A stretch of 64,000 nucleotides of DNA from Rhopalosiphum padi (lineage: Eukaryota; Arthropoda; Insecta; Hemiptera; Aphididae): NCBI RefSeq assembly GCF_020882245.1, contig NW_026869996.1, positions 9,288,969 through 9,352,968 of the forward strand, in the 5' to 3' direction. The position numbers and the translations under genes were made by a program. Positions within the stretch are counted from its first letter, which is position 1; each line of letters starts with the position of its first letter. Below the pieces are notes generated by a model. That model worked only from the letters and a program-made list of their open reading frames with translations. It made no database searches and was not told the origin of the DNA. Positions 34,935 through 47,671 of the stretch are shown in pieces.

Positions 34935-36893
34935 TTTCAAATTTTGGGTTTTCAAAAATCGTTCGACCTAAGTACGACGTTTAAAAATCCTTAATAACAG
35001 TTTTTCGAAAAATCAAAAGCATACAACTTATGAAGCTGGTTATGGGGATCAATTTTATGTCTGACGACTGTCGTCCTATCTCTCTCGATTTTCCCGTAAA
35101 ACACTTCGTAAACGAGAATTTTCATTTTTCGAAATTTTCAATTTTCATTCGCGTTTCCTAGGTCACCTGGTGGTCCAACGACAAATTTATCACAGAAGTT
35201 AAAATGTTCTACATGTAATTCTAAATCAGAATCAGTTTTTGTTTTTTCCAAAAATTGTTTATTTCAAATTTTGGGTTTTCAAAAATCGTTCGACCTAAGT
35301 ACGACGTTTAAAAATCCTTAATAACGGTTTTTCGAAAAATCAAAAGCATACAACTTATGAAGCTGGTTATGGGGATCAATTTTATGTCTCACGACTGTCG
35401 TCCTATCTCTCTCGGTTTTCCCGTAAAACATTTCGTAAACGAGAATTTTCATTTTTCGAAAATTTCAATTTTCATTCGCGTTTCCTAGGTCACCTGGTGG
35501 TCCAACGACAATTTATCACAGAAGTTAAAATGTTCTACATGTAATTCCAAACCAGAAACAGTTTTTCATTTTTCCAAAAACTCGTTATTTCAAATTTTGG
35601 GTTTTCAAAAATCGTTCGACCTAAGTACGACGTTTAAAAATCCTTAATAACGGTTTTTCGAAAAATCAAAAGCATACAACTTATGAAGCTGGTTATGGGG
35701 ATCAATTTTATGTCTGACGACTGTCGTCCTATCTCTCTCGATTTTCCCGTAAAACACTTCGTAAACGAGAATTTTCATTTTTCGAAATTTTCAATTTTCA
35801 TTCGCGTTTCCTAGGTCACCTGGTGGTCCAACGACAATTTATCACAGAAGTTAAAATGTTCTACATGTAATTCCAAACCAGAAACAGTTTTTCATTTTTC
35901 CAAAAACTCGTTATTTCAAATTTTGGGTTTTCAAAAATCGTTCGACCTAAGTACGACGTTTAAAAATCCTTAATAACAGTTTTTCGAAAAATCAAAAGCA
36001 TACAACTTATGAAGCTGGTTATGGGGATCAATTTTATGTCTGACGACTGTCGTCCTATCTCTCTCGATTTTCCCGTAAAACACTTCGTAAACGAGAATTT
36101 TCATTTTTCGAAATTTTCAATTTTCATTCGCGTTTCCTAGGTCACCTGGTGGTCCAACGACAAATTTATCACAGAAGTTAAAATGTTCTACATGTAATTC
36201 TAAATCAGAATCAGTTTTTGTTTTTTCCAAAAATTGTTTATTTCAAATTTTGGGTTTTCAAAAATCGTTCGACCTAAGTACGACGTTTAAAAATCCTTAA
36301 TAACAGTTTTTCGAAAAATCAAAAGCATACAACTTATGAAGCTGGTTATGGGGATCAATTTTATGTCTGACGACTGTCGTCCTATCTCTCTCGATTTTCC
36401 CGTAAAACACTTCGTAAACGAGAATTTTCATTTTTCGAAATTTTCAATTTTCATTCGCGTTTCCTAGGTCACCTGGTGGTCCAACGACAAATTTATCACA
36501 GAAGTTAAAATGTTCTACATGTAATTCTAAATCAGAATCAGTTTTTGTTTTTTCCAAAAATTGTTTATTTCAAATTTTGGGTTTTCAAAAATCGTTCGAC
36601 CTAAGTACGACGTTTAAAAATCCTTAATAACGGTTTTTCGAAAAATCAAAAGCATACAACTTATGAAGCTGGTTATGAGGATCAATTTTATGTCTCACGA
36701 CTGTCGTCCTATCTCTCTCGGTTTTCCCGTAAAACATTTCGTAAACGAGAATTTTCATTTTTCGAAATTTTCAATTTTCATTCGCGTTTCCTAGGTCACC
36801 TGGTGGTCCAACGACAATTTATCACAGAAGTTAAAATGTTCTACATGTAATTCCAAACCAGAAACAGTTTTTCATTTTTCCAAAAACTCGTTA
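34935..36893 (+). repeat. Zone II block H-R-H1-H-H-R (monomers 108-113)
   Basis: Starts are 34935, 35262, 35588, 35914, 36241 and 36568. It parallels 31017-33302: R with GAAAATTTC, then H1, then H monomers, then R with GGTTATGAGG. It has one H fewer, and H at 35914 ends CTAAATCAG where H2 at 31996 ends CCAAACC. Confidence 0.82.
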
Positions 36894-38528
36894 TTTCAAA
36901 TTTTGGGTTTTCAAAAATCGTTCGACCTAAGTACGACGTTTAAAAATCCTTAATAACAGTTTTTCGAAAAATCAAAAGCATACAACTTATGAAGCTGGTT
37001 ATGGGGATCAATTTTATGTCTGACGACTGTCGTCCTATCTCTCTCGATTTTCCCGTAAAACACTTCGTAAACGAGAATTTTCATTTTTCGAAATTTTTAA
37101 TTTTCATTCGCGTTTCCTAGGTCACCTGGTGGTCCAACGACAAATTTATCACAGAAGTTAAAATGTTCTACATGTAATTCTAAATCAGAATCAGTTTTTG
37201 TTTTTTCCAAAAATTGTTTATTTCAAATTTTGGGTTTTCAAAAATCGTTCGACCTAAGTACGACGTTTAAAAATCCTTAATAACGGTTTTTCGAAAAATC
37301 AAAAGCATACAACTTATGAAGCTGGTTATGGGGATCAATTTTATGTCTGACGACTGTCGTCCTATCTCTCTCGATTTTCCCGTAAAACACTTCGTAAACG
37401 AGAATTTTCATTTTTCGAAATTTTCAATTTTCATTCGCGTTTCCTAGGTCACCTGGTGGTCCAACGACAAATTTATCACAGAAGTTAAAATGTTCTACAT
37501 GTAATTCTAAATCAGAATCAGTTTTTGTTTTTTCCAAAAATTGTTTATTTCAAATTTTGGGTTTTCAAAAATCGTTCGACCTAAGTACGACGTTTAAAAA
37601 TCCTTAATAACGGTTTTTCGAAAAATCAAAAGCATACAACTTATGAAGCTGGTTATGGGGATCAATTTTATGTCTGACGACTGTCGTCCTATCTCTCTCG
37701 ATTTTCCCGTAAAACACTTCGTAAACGAGAATTTTCATTTTTCGAAATTTTCAATTTTCATTCGCGTTTCCTAGGTCACCTGGTGGTCCAACGACAAATT
37801 TATCACAGAAGTTAAAATGTTCTACATGTAATTCTAAATCAGAATCAGTTTTTGTTTTTTCCAAAAATTGTTTATTTCAAATTTTGGGTTTTCAAAAATC
37901 GTTCGACCTAAGTACGACGTTTAAAAATCCTTAATAACGGTTTTTCGAAAAATCAAAAGCATACAACTTATGAAGCTGGTTATGGGGATCAATTTTATGT
38001 CTGACGACTGTCGTCCTATCTCTCTCGATTTTCCCGTAAAACACTTCGTAAACGAGAATTTTCATTTTTCGAAATTTTCAATTTTCATTCGCGTTTCCTA
38101 GGTCACCTGGTGGTCCAACGACAAATTTATCACAGAAGTTAAAATGTTCTACATGTAATTCTAAATCAGAATCAGTTTTTGTTTTTTCCAAAAATTGTTT
38201 ATTTCAAATTTTGGGTTTTCAAAAATCGTTCGACCTAAGTACGACGTTTAAAAATCCTTAATAACAGTTTTTCGAAAAATCAAAAGCATACAACTTATGA
38301 AGCTGGTTATGGGGATCAATTTTATGTCTGACGACTGTCGTCCTATCTCTCTCGATTTTCCCGTAAAACACTTCGTAAACGAGAATTTTCATTTTTCGAA
38401 ATTTTCAATTTTCATTCGCGTTTCCTAGGTCACCTGGTGGTCCAACGACAAATTTATCACAGAAGTTAAAATGTTCTACATGTAATTCTAAATCAGAATC
38501 AGTTTTTGTTTTTTCCAAAAATTGTTTA
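36894..38528 (+). repeat. Run of five H-class monomers
   Basis: Starts are 36894, 37221, 37548, 37875 and 38202. The three Hg monomers at 37221-38201 (327 bp each) look identical, so this is a local amplification of one monomer. The monomer at 36894 has a private AAATTTTTAATTTTC change. Confidence 0.85.
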
Positions 38529-39834
38529 TTTCAAATTTTGGGTTTTCAAAAATCGTTCGACCTAAGTACGACGTTTAAAAATCCTTAATAACGGTTTTTC
38601 GAAAAATCAAAAGCATACAACTTATGAAGCTGGTTATGAGGATCAATTTTATGTCTCACGACTGTCGTCCTATCTCTCTCGGTTTTCCCGTAAAACATTT
38701 CGTAAACGAGAATTTTCATTTTTCGAAATTTTCAATTTTCATTCGCGTTTCCTAGGTCACCTGGTGGTCCAACGACAATTTATCACAGAAGTTAAAATGT
38801 TCTACATGTAATTCCAAACCAGAAACAGTTTTTCATTTTTCCAAAAACTCGTTATTTCAAATTTTGGGTTTTCAAAAATCGTTCGACCTAAGTACGACGT
38901 TTAAAAATCCTTAATAACAGTTTTTCGAAAAATCAAAAGCATACAACTTATGAAGCTGGTTATGGGGATCAATTTTATGTCTGACGACTGTCGTCCTATC
39001 TCTCTCGATTTTCCCGTAAAACACTTCGTAAACGAGAATTTTCATTTTTCGAAATTTTCAATTTTCATTCGCGTTTCCTAGGTCACCTGGTGGTCCAACG
39101 ACAAATTTATCACAGAAGTTAAAATGTTCTACATGTAATTCTAAATCAGAATCAGTTTTTGTTTTTTCCAAAAATTGTTTATTTCAAATTTTGGGTTTTC
39201 AAAAATCGTTCGACCTAAGTACGACGTTTAAAAATCCTTAATAACGGTTTTTCGAAAAATCAAAAGCATACAACTTATGAAGCTGGTTATGAGGATCAAT
39301 TTTATGTCTCACGACTGTCGTCCTATCTCTCTCGGTTTTCCCGTAAAACATTTCGTAAACGAGAATTTTCATTTTTCGAAATTTTCAATTTTCATTCGCG
39401 TTTCCTAGGTCACCTGGTGGTCCAACGACAATTTATCACAGAAGTTAAAATGTTCTACATGTAATTCCAAACCAGAAACAGTTTTTCATTTTTCCAAAAA
39501 CTCGTTATTTCAAATTTTGGGTTTTCAAAAATCGTTCGACCTAAGTACGACGTTTAAAAATCCTTAATAACAGTTTTTCGAAAAATCAAAAGCATACAAC
39601 TTATGAAGCTGGTTATGGGGATCAATTTTATGTCTGACGACTGTCGTCCTATCTCTCTCGATTTTCCCGTAAAACACTTCGTAAACGAGAATTTTCATTT
39701 TTCGAAATTTTCAATTTTCATTCGCGTTTCCTAGGTCACCTGGTGGTCCAACGACAAATTTATCACAGAAGTTAAAATGTTCTAAATGTAATTCTAAATC
39801 AGAATCAGTTTTTCATTTTTCCTAAAACTCGTTA
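38529..39834 (+). repeat. Two R-H dimers (653 bp each)
   Basis: The dimers are 38529-39181 and 39182-39834. Both R monomers have GGTTATGAGG. They match up to the tail of the second H, which switches to the H* form (CTAAATG, CCTAAAACTCG) and leads into A at 39835. Confidence 0.85.
39508..39834 (+). repeat. Type H* monomer exemplar (327 bp)
   Basis: An H head with CTAAATGTAATT and the tail CATTTTTCCTAAAACTCG. This tail is specific to zone II and is almost always followed by an A monomer, so the H*-A pair moves as a unit. At 58120 and 61386 it is followed by H instead. Confidence 0.82.
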
Positions 39835-42800
39835 TTTCAAATTTTGGGTTTTCAAAAATCGTTCGACCTAAGTACGACGTTTAAAAATCCTTAATAACGG
39901 TTTTTCAAAAAATCATAAGCATACAACTTATGAAGCTGGTTATGGGGATCAATTTTATGACTAACGACTTTCGTCCTATCTCTCTCGGTTTTCCCGTAAA
40001 ACACTTCGTAAACGAGAATTTTCATTTTTCGAAAATTTCAATTTTCATTCGCGTTTCCTAGGTCACCTAGTGGTCCAACGACAAATTTATCACAGAAGTT
40101 AAAATGTTCTACATGTAATTCTAAATCAGAATCAGTTTTTGTTTTTTCCAAAAACTCGTTATTTCAAATTTTGGGTTTTCAAAAATCGTTCGACCTAAGT
40201 ACGACGTTTAAAAATCCTTAATAACAGTTTTTCGAAAAATCAAAAGCATACAACTTATGAAGCTGGTTATGGGGATCAATTTTATGTCTCACGACTGTCG
40301 TCCTATCTCTCTCGGTTTTCCCGTAAAACATTTCGTAAACGAGAATTTTCATTTTTCGAAATTTTCAATTTTCATTCGCGTTTCCTAGGTCACCTGGTGG
40401 TCCAACGACAATTTATCACAGAAGTTAAAATGTTCTACATGTAATTCCAAACCAGAAACAGTTTTTCATTTTTCCAAAAACTCGTTATTTCAAATTTTGG
40501 GTTTTCAAAAATCGTTCGACCTAAGTACGACGTTTAAAAATCCTTAATAACAGTTTTTCGAAAAATCAAAAGCATACAACTTATGAAGCTGGTTATGGGG
40601 ATCAATTTTATGTCTGACGACTGTCGTCCTATCTCTCTCGATTTTCCCGTAAAACACTTCGTAAACGAGAATTTTCATTATTCGAAATTTTCAATTTTCA
40701 TTCGCGTTTCCTAGGTCACCTGGTGGTCCAACGACAAATTTATCACAGAAGTTAAAATGTTCTACATGTAATTCTAAATCAGAATCAGTTTTTGTTTTTT
40801 CCAAAAATTGTTTATTTCAAATTTTGGGTTTTCAAAAATCGTTCGACCTAAGTACGACGTTTAAAAATCCTTAATAACAGTTTTTCGAAAAATCAAAAGC
40901 ATACAACTTATGAAGCTGGTTATGGGGATCAATTTTATGTCTGACGACTGTCGTCCTATCTCTCTCGATTTTCCCGTAAAACACTTCGTAAACGAGAATT
41001 TTCATTTTTCGAAATTTTCAATTTTCATTCGCGTTTCCTAGGTCACCTGGTGGTCCAACGACAAATTTATCACAGAAGTTAAAATGTTCTACATGTAATT
41101 CTAAATCAGAATCAGTTTTTGTTTTTTCCAAAAATTGTTTATTTCAAATTTTGGGTTTTCAAAAATCGTTCGACCTAAGTACGACGTTTAAAAATCCTTA
41201 ATAACGGTTTTTCGAAAAATCAAAAGCATACAACTTATGAAGCTGGTTATGGGGATCAATTTTATGTCTCACGACTGTCGTCCTATCTCTCTCGGTTTTC
41301 CCGTAAAACATTTCGTAAACGAGAATTTTCATTTTTCGAAATTTTCAATTTTCATTCGCGTTTCCTAGGTCACCTGGTGGTCCAACGACAATTTATCACA
41401 GAAGTTAAAATGTTCTACATGTAATTCCAAACCAGAAACAGTTTTTCATTTTTCCAAAAACTCGTTATTTCAAATTTTGGGTTTTCAAAAATCGTTCGAC
41501 CTAAGTACGACGTTTAAAAATCCTTAATAACAGTTTTTCGAAAAATCAAAAGCATACAACTTATGAAGCTGGTTATGGGGATCAATTTTATGTCTGACGA
41601 CTGTCGTCCTATCTCTCTCGATTTTCCCGTAAAACACTTCGTAAACGAGAATTTTCATTTTTCGAAATTTTCAATTTTCATTCGCGTTTCCTAGGTCACC
41701 TGGTGGTCCAACGACAAATTTATCACAGAAGTTAAAATGTTCTACATGTAATTCTAAATCAGAATCAGTTTTTGTTTTTTCCAAAAATTGTTTATTTCAA
41801 ATTTTGGGTTTTCAAAAATTGTTCGACCTAAGTACGACGTTTAAAAATCCTTAATAACGGTTTTTCGAAAAATCAAAAGCATACAACTTATGAAGCTGGT
41901 TATGGGGATCAATTTTATGTCTCACGACTGTCGTCCTATCTCTCTCGGTTTTCCCGTAAAACATTTCGTAAACGAGAATTTTCATTTTTCGAAATTTTCA
42001 ATTTTCATTCGCGTTTCCTAGGTCACCTGGTGGTCCAACGACAATTTATCACAGAAGTTAAAATGTTCTACATGTAATTCCAAACCAGAAACAGTTTTTC
42101 ATTTTTCCAAAAACTCGTTATTTCAAATTTTGGGTTTTCAAAAATCGTTCGACCTAAGTACGACGTTTAAAAATCCTTAATAACAGTTTTTCGAAAAATC
42201 AAAAGCATACAACTTATGAAGCTGGTTATGGGGATCAATTTTATGTCTGACGACTGTCGTCCTATCTCTCTCGATTTTCCCGTAAAACACTTCGTAAACG
42301 AGAATTTTCATTTTTCGAAATTTTCAATTTTCATTCGCGTTTCCTAGGTCACCTGGTGGTCCAACGACAAATTTATCACAGAAGTTAAAATGTTCTACAT
42401 GTAATTCTAAATCAGAATCAGTTTTTGTTTTTTCCAAAAATTGTTTATTTCAAATTTTGGGTTTTCAAAAATCGTTCGACCTAAGTACGACGTTTAAAAA
42501 TCCTTAATAACAGTTTTTCGAAAAATCAAAAGCATACAACTTATGAAGCTGGTTATGGGGATCAATTTTATGTCTGACGACTGTCGTCCTATCTCTCTCG
42601 ATTTTCCCGTAAAACACTTCGTAAACGAGAATTTTCATTTTTCGAAATTTTCAATTTTCATTCGCGTTTCCTAGGTCACCTGGTGGTCCAACGACAAATT
42701 TATCACAGAAGTTAAAATGTTCTACATGTAATTCTAAATCAGAATCAGTTTTTGTTTTTTCCAAAAATTGTTTATTTCAAATTTTGGGTTTTCAAAAATC

Positions 42801-43754
42801 GTTCGACCTAAGTACGACGTTTAAAAATCCTTAATAACGGTTTTTCGAAAAATCAAAAGCATACAACTTATGAAGCTGGTTATGAGGATCAATTTTATGT
42901 CTCACGACTGTTGTCCTATCTCTCTCGGTTTTCCCGTAAAACATTTCGTAAACGAGAATTTTCATTTTTCGAAATTTTCAATTTTCATTCGCGTTTCCTA
43001 GGTCACCTGGTGGTCCAACGACAATTTATCACAGAAGTTAAAATGTTCTACATGTAATTCCAAACCAGAAACAGTTTTTCATTTTTCCAAAAACTCGTTA
43101 TTTCAAATTTTGGGTTTTCAAAAATCGTTCGACCTAAGTACGACGTTTAAAAATCCTTAATAACAGTTTTTCGAAAAATCAAAAGCATACAACTTATGAA
43201 GCTGGTTATGGGGATCAATTTTATGTCTGACGACTGTCGTCCTATCTCTCTCGATTTTCCCGTAAAACACTTCGTAAACGAGAATTTTCATTTTTCGAAA
43301 TTTTCAATTTTCATTCGCGTTTCCTAGGTCACCTGGTGGTCCAACGACAAATTTATCACAGAAGTTAAAATGTTCTACATGTAATTCCAAACCAGAAACA
43401 GTTTTTCATTTTTCCAAAAACTCGTTATTTCAAATTTTGGGTTTTCAAAAATCGTTCGACCTAAGTACGACGTTTAAAAATCCTTAATAACAGTTTTTCG
43501 AAAAATCAAAAGCATACAACTTATGAAGCTGGTTATGGGGATCAATTTTATGTCTGACGACTGTCGTCCTATCTCTCTCGATTTTCCCGTAAAACACTTC
43601 GTAAACGAGAATTTTCATTTTTCGAAATTTTCAATTTTCATTCGCGTTTCCTAGGTCACCTGGTGGTCCAACGACAAATTTATCACAGAAGTTAAAATGT
43701 TCTACATGTAATTCTAAATCAGAATCAGTTTTTGTTTTTTCCAAAAATTGTTTA
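39835..43754 (+). repeat. Zone II block of 12 monomers, mainly R and H
   Basis: Starts are 39835 (A, with GAAAATTTC and CCTAGTGG), 40162 (Rc), 40488 (H), 40815 (H), 41142 (R), 41468 (H), 41795 (R), 42121 (H), 42448 (H), 42775 (R), 43101 (H2) and 43428 (H). Private changes include CATTATTCG at 40488, AATTGTTCG at 41795 and ACTGTTGTCC at 42775. The H-H-R pattern recurs. Confidence 0.82.
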
Positions 43755-45060
43755 TTTCAAATTTTGGGTTTTCAAAAATCGTTCGACCTAAGTACGACGT
43801 TTAAAAATCCTTAATAACGGTTTTTCGAAAAATCAAAAGCATACAACTTATGAAGCTGGTTATGGGGATCAATTTTATGTCTCACGACTGTCGTCCTATC
43901 TCTCTCGGTTTTCCCGTAAAACATTTCGTAAACGAGAATTTTCATTTTTCGAAATTTTCAATTTTCATTCGCGTTTCCTAGGTCACCTGGTGGTCCAACG
44001 ACAATTTATCACAGAAGTTAAAATGTTCTACATGTAATTCCAAACCAGAAACAGTTTTTCATTTTTCCAAAAACTCGTTATTTCAAATTTTGGGTTTTCA
44101 AAAATCGTTCGACCTAAGTACGACGTTTAAAAATCCTTAATAACAGTTTTTCGAAAAATCAAAAGCATACAACTTATGAAGCTGGTTATGGGGATCAATT
44201 TTATGTCTCACGACTGTCGTCCTATCTCTCTCGGTTTTCCCGTAAAACATTTCGTAAACGAGAAATTTCATTTTTCGAAATTTTCAATTTTCATTCGCGT
44301 TTCCTAGGTCACCTGGTGGTCCAACGACAATTTATCACAGAAGTTAAAATGTTCTACATGTAATTCCAAACCAGAAACAGTTTTTCATTTTTCCAAAAAC
44401 TCGTTATTTCAAATTTTGGGTTTTTAAAAATCGTTCGACCTAAGTACGACGTTTAAAAATCCTTAATAACAGTTTTTCGAAAAATCAAAAGCATACAACT
44501 TATGAAGCTGGTTATGGGGATCAATTTTATGTCTGACGACTGTCGTCCTATCTTTCTCGATTTTCCCGTAAAACACTTCGTAAACGAGAATTTTCATTTT
44601 TCGAAATTTTCAATTTTCATTCGCGTTTCCTAGGTCACCTGGTGGTCCAACGACAAATTTATCACAGAAGTCAAAATGTTCTAAATGTAATTCTAAATCA
44701 GAATCAGTTTTTCATTTTTCCTAAAACTCGTTATTTCAAATTTTGGGTTTTCAAAAATCGTTCGACCTAAGTACGACGTTTAAAAATCCTTAATAACGGT
44801 TTTTCAAAAAATCATAAGCATACAACTTATGAAGCTGGTTATGGGGATCAATTTTATGACTAACGACTTTCGTCCTATCTCTCTCGGTTTTCCCGTAAAA
44901 CACTTCGTAAACGAGAATTTTCATTTTTCGAAATTTTCAATTTTCATTCGCGTTTCCTAGGTCACCTGGTGGTCCAACGACAAATTTATCACAGAAGTTA
45001 AAATGTTCTACATGTAATTCTAAATCAGAATCAGTTTTTGTTTTTTCCAAAAATTGTTTA
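43755..45060 (+). repeat. Block R-Rc-H*-A, relative of the 7-mer
   Basis: Starts are 43755, 44081, 44407 and 44734. H* at 44407 has GGGTTTTTAAAAATCG and TCTTTCTCGA, the same rare pair as at 49630 and 51915 in the 7-mer HOR, plus a private GTCAAAATG. It therefore shares ancestry with 48978-50282. Confidence 0.82.
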
Positions 45061-46039
45061 TTTCAAATTTTGGGTTTTCAAAAATCGTTCGACCTAAGTA
45101 CGACGTTTAAAAATCCTTAATAACGGTTTTTCGAAAAATCAAAAGCATACAACTTATGAAGCTGGTTATGAGGATCAATTTTATAACTCACGACTGTCGT
45201 CCTATCTCTCTCGGTTTTCCCGTAAAACATTTCGTAAACGAGAATTTTCATTTTTCGAAATTTTCAATTTTCATTCGCGTTTCCTAGGTCACCTGGTGGT
45301 CCAACGACAATTTATCACAGAAGTTAAAATGTTCTACATGTAATTCCAAACCAGAAACAGTTTTTCATTTTTCAAAAACTCGTTATTTCAAATTTTGGGT
45401 TTTCAAAAATCGTTCGACCTAAGTACGACGTTTAAAAATCCTTAATAACAGTTTTTCGAAAAATCAAAAGCATACAACTTATGAAGCTGGTTATGGGGAT
45501 CAATTTTATGTCTGACGACTGTCGTCCTATCTCTCTCGATTTTCCCGTAAAACACTTCGTAAACGAGAATTTTCATTTTTCGAAATTTTCAATTTTCATT
45601 CGCGTTTCCTAGGTCACCTGGTGGTCCAACGACAAATTTATCACAGAAGTTAAAATGTTCTACATGTAATTCCAAACCAGAAACAGTTTTTCATTTTTCC
45701 AAAAACTCGTTATTTCAAATTTTGGGTTTTCAAAAATCGTTCGACCTAAGTACGACGTTTAAAAATCCTTAATAACAGTTTTTCGAAAAATCAAAAGCAT
45801 ACAACTTATGAAGCTGGTTATGGGGATCAATTTTATGTCTGACGACTGTCGTCCTATCTCTCTCGATTTTCCCGTAAAACACTTCGTAAACGAGAATTTT
45901 CATTTTTCGAAATTTTCAATTTTCATTCGCGTTTCCTAGGTCACCTGGTGGTCCAACGACAAATTTATCACAGAAGTTAAAATGTTCTACATGTAATTCT
46001 AAATCAGAATCAGTTTTTGTTTTTTCCAAAAATTGTTTA
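45061..46039 (+). repeat. Trimer HOR copy 1 (R-H2-H, 979 bp)
   Basis: Monomers start at 45061 (325 bp), 45386 and 45713. R has GGTTATGAGG, TTATAACTCACG and a one-base-shorter tail (CATTTTTCAAAAACTCG), which makes it the first of the only two 325-bp monomers. Confidence 0.88.
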
Positions 46040-47018
46040 TTTCAAATTTTGGGTTTTCAAAAATCGTTCGACCTAAGTACGACGTTTAAAAATCCTTAAT
46101 AACGGTTTTTCGAAAAATCAAAAGCATACAACTTATGAAGCTGGTTATGAGGATCAATTTTATAACTCACGACTGTCGTCCTATCTCTCTCGGTTTTCCC
46201 GTAAAACATTTCGTAAACGAGAATTTTCATTTTTCGAAATTTTCAATTTTCATTCGCGTTTCCTAGGTCACCTGGTGGTCCAACGACAATTTATCACAGA
46301 AGTTAAAATGTTCTACATGTAATTCCAAACCAGAAACAGTTTTTCATTTTTCAAAAACTCGTTATTTCAAATTTTGGGTTTTCAAAAATCGTTCGACCTA
46401 AGTACGACGTTTAAAAATCCTTAATAACAGTTTTTCGAAAAATCAAAAGCATACAACTTATGAAGCTGGTTATGGGGATCAATTTTATGTCTGACGACTG
46501 TCGTCCTATCTCTCTCGATTTTCCCGTAAAACACTTCGTAAACGAGAATTTTCATTTTTCGAAATTTTCAATTTTCATTCGCGTTTCCTAGGTCACCTGG
46601 TGGTCCAACGACAAATTTATCACAGAAGTTAAAATGTTCTACATGTAATTCCAAACCAGAAACAGTTTTTCATTTTTCCAAAAACTCGTTATTTCAAATT
46701 TTGGGTTTTCAAAAATCGTTCGACCTAAGTACGACGTTTAAAAATCCTTAATAACAGTTTTTCGAAAAATCAAAAGCATACAACTTATGAAGCTGGTTAT
46801 GGGGATCAATTTTATGTCTGACGACTGTCGTCCTATCTCTCTCGATTTTCCCGTAAAACACTTCGTAAACGAGAATTTTCATTTTTCGAAATTTTCAATT
46901 TTCATTCGCGTTTCCTAGGTCACCTGGTGGTCCAACGACAAATTTATCACAGAAGTTAAAATGTTCTACATGTAATTCTAAATCAGAATCAGTTTTTGTT
47001 TTTTCCAAAAATTGTTTA
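46040..47018 (+). repeat. Trimer HOR copy 2 (R-H2-H, 979 bp)
   Basis: Monomers start at 46040 (325 bp), 46365 and 46692. I find no difference by eye from copy 1, including TTATAACTCACG and the shortened tail. This indicates a recent tandem duplication. Confidence 0.88.
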
Positions 47019-47671
47019 TTTCAAATTTTGGGTTTTCAAAAATCGTTCGACCTAAGTACGACGTTTAAAAATCCTTAATAACGGTTTTTCGAAAAATCAA
47101 AAGCATACAACTTATGAAGCTGGTTATGGGGATCAATTTTATGTCTCACGACTGTCGTCCTATCTCTCTCGGTTTTCCCGTAAAACATTTCGTAAACGAG
47201 AATTATCATTTTTCGAAATTTTCAATTTTCATTCGCGTTTCCTAGGTCACCTGGTGGTCCAACGACAATTTATCACAGAAGTTAAAATGTTCTACATGTA
47301 ATTCCAAACCAGAAACAGTTTTTCATTTTTCCAAAAACTCGTTATTTCAAATTTTGGGTTTTCAAAAATCGTTCGACCTAAGTACGACGTTTAAAAATCC
47401 TTAATAACAGTTTTTCGAAAAATCAAAAGCATACAACTTATGAAGCTGGTTATGGGGATCAATTTTATGTCTGACGACTGTCGTCCTATCTTTCTCGATT
47501 TTCCCGTAAAACACTTCGTAAACGAGAATTTTCATTTTTCGAAATTTTCAATTTTCATTCGCGTTTCCTAGGTCACCTGGTGGTCCAACGACAAATTTAT
47601 CACAGAAGTTAAAATGTTCTAAATGTAATTCTAAATCAGAATCAGTTTTTCATTTTTCCTAAAACTCGTTA
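47019..47671 (+). repeat. R-H* dimer leading into the 7-mer HOR
   Basis: Starts are 47019 (R with GAATTATC) and 47345 (H* with TCTTTCTCGA but without the TTTTTAAAA change). Both variants are markers of the following 7-mer, so this is its truncated left end with one monomer (Rc) missing between them. Confidence 0.82.
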
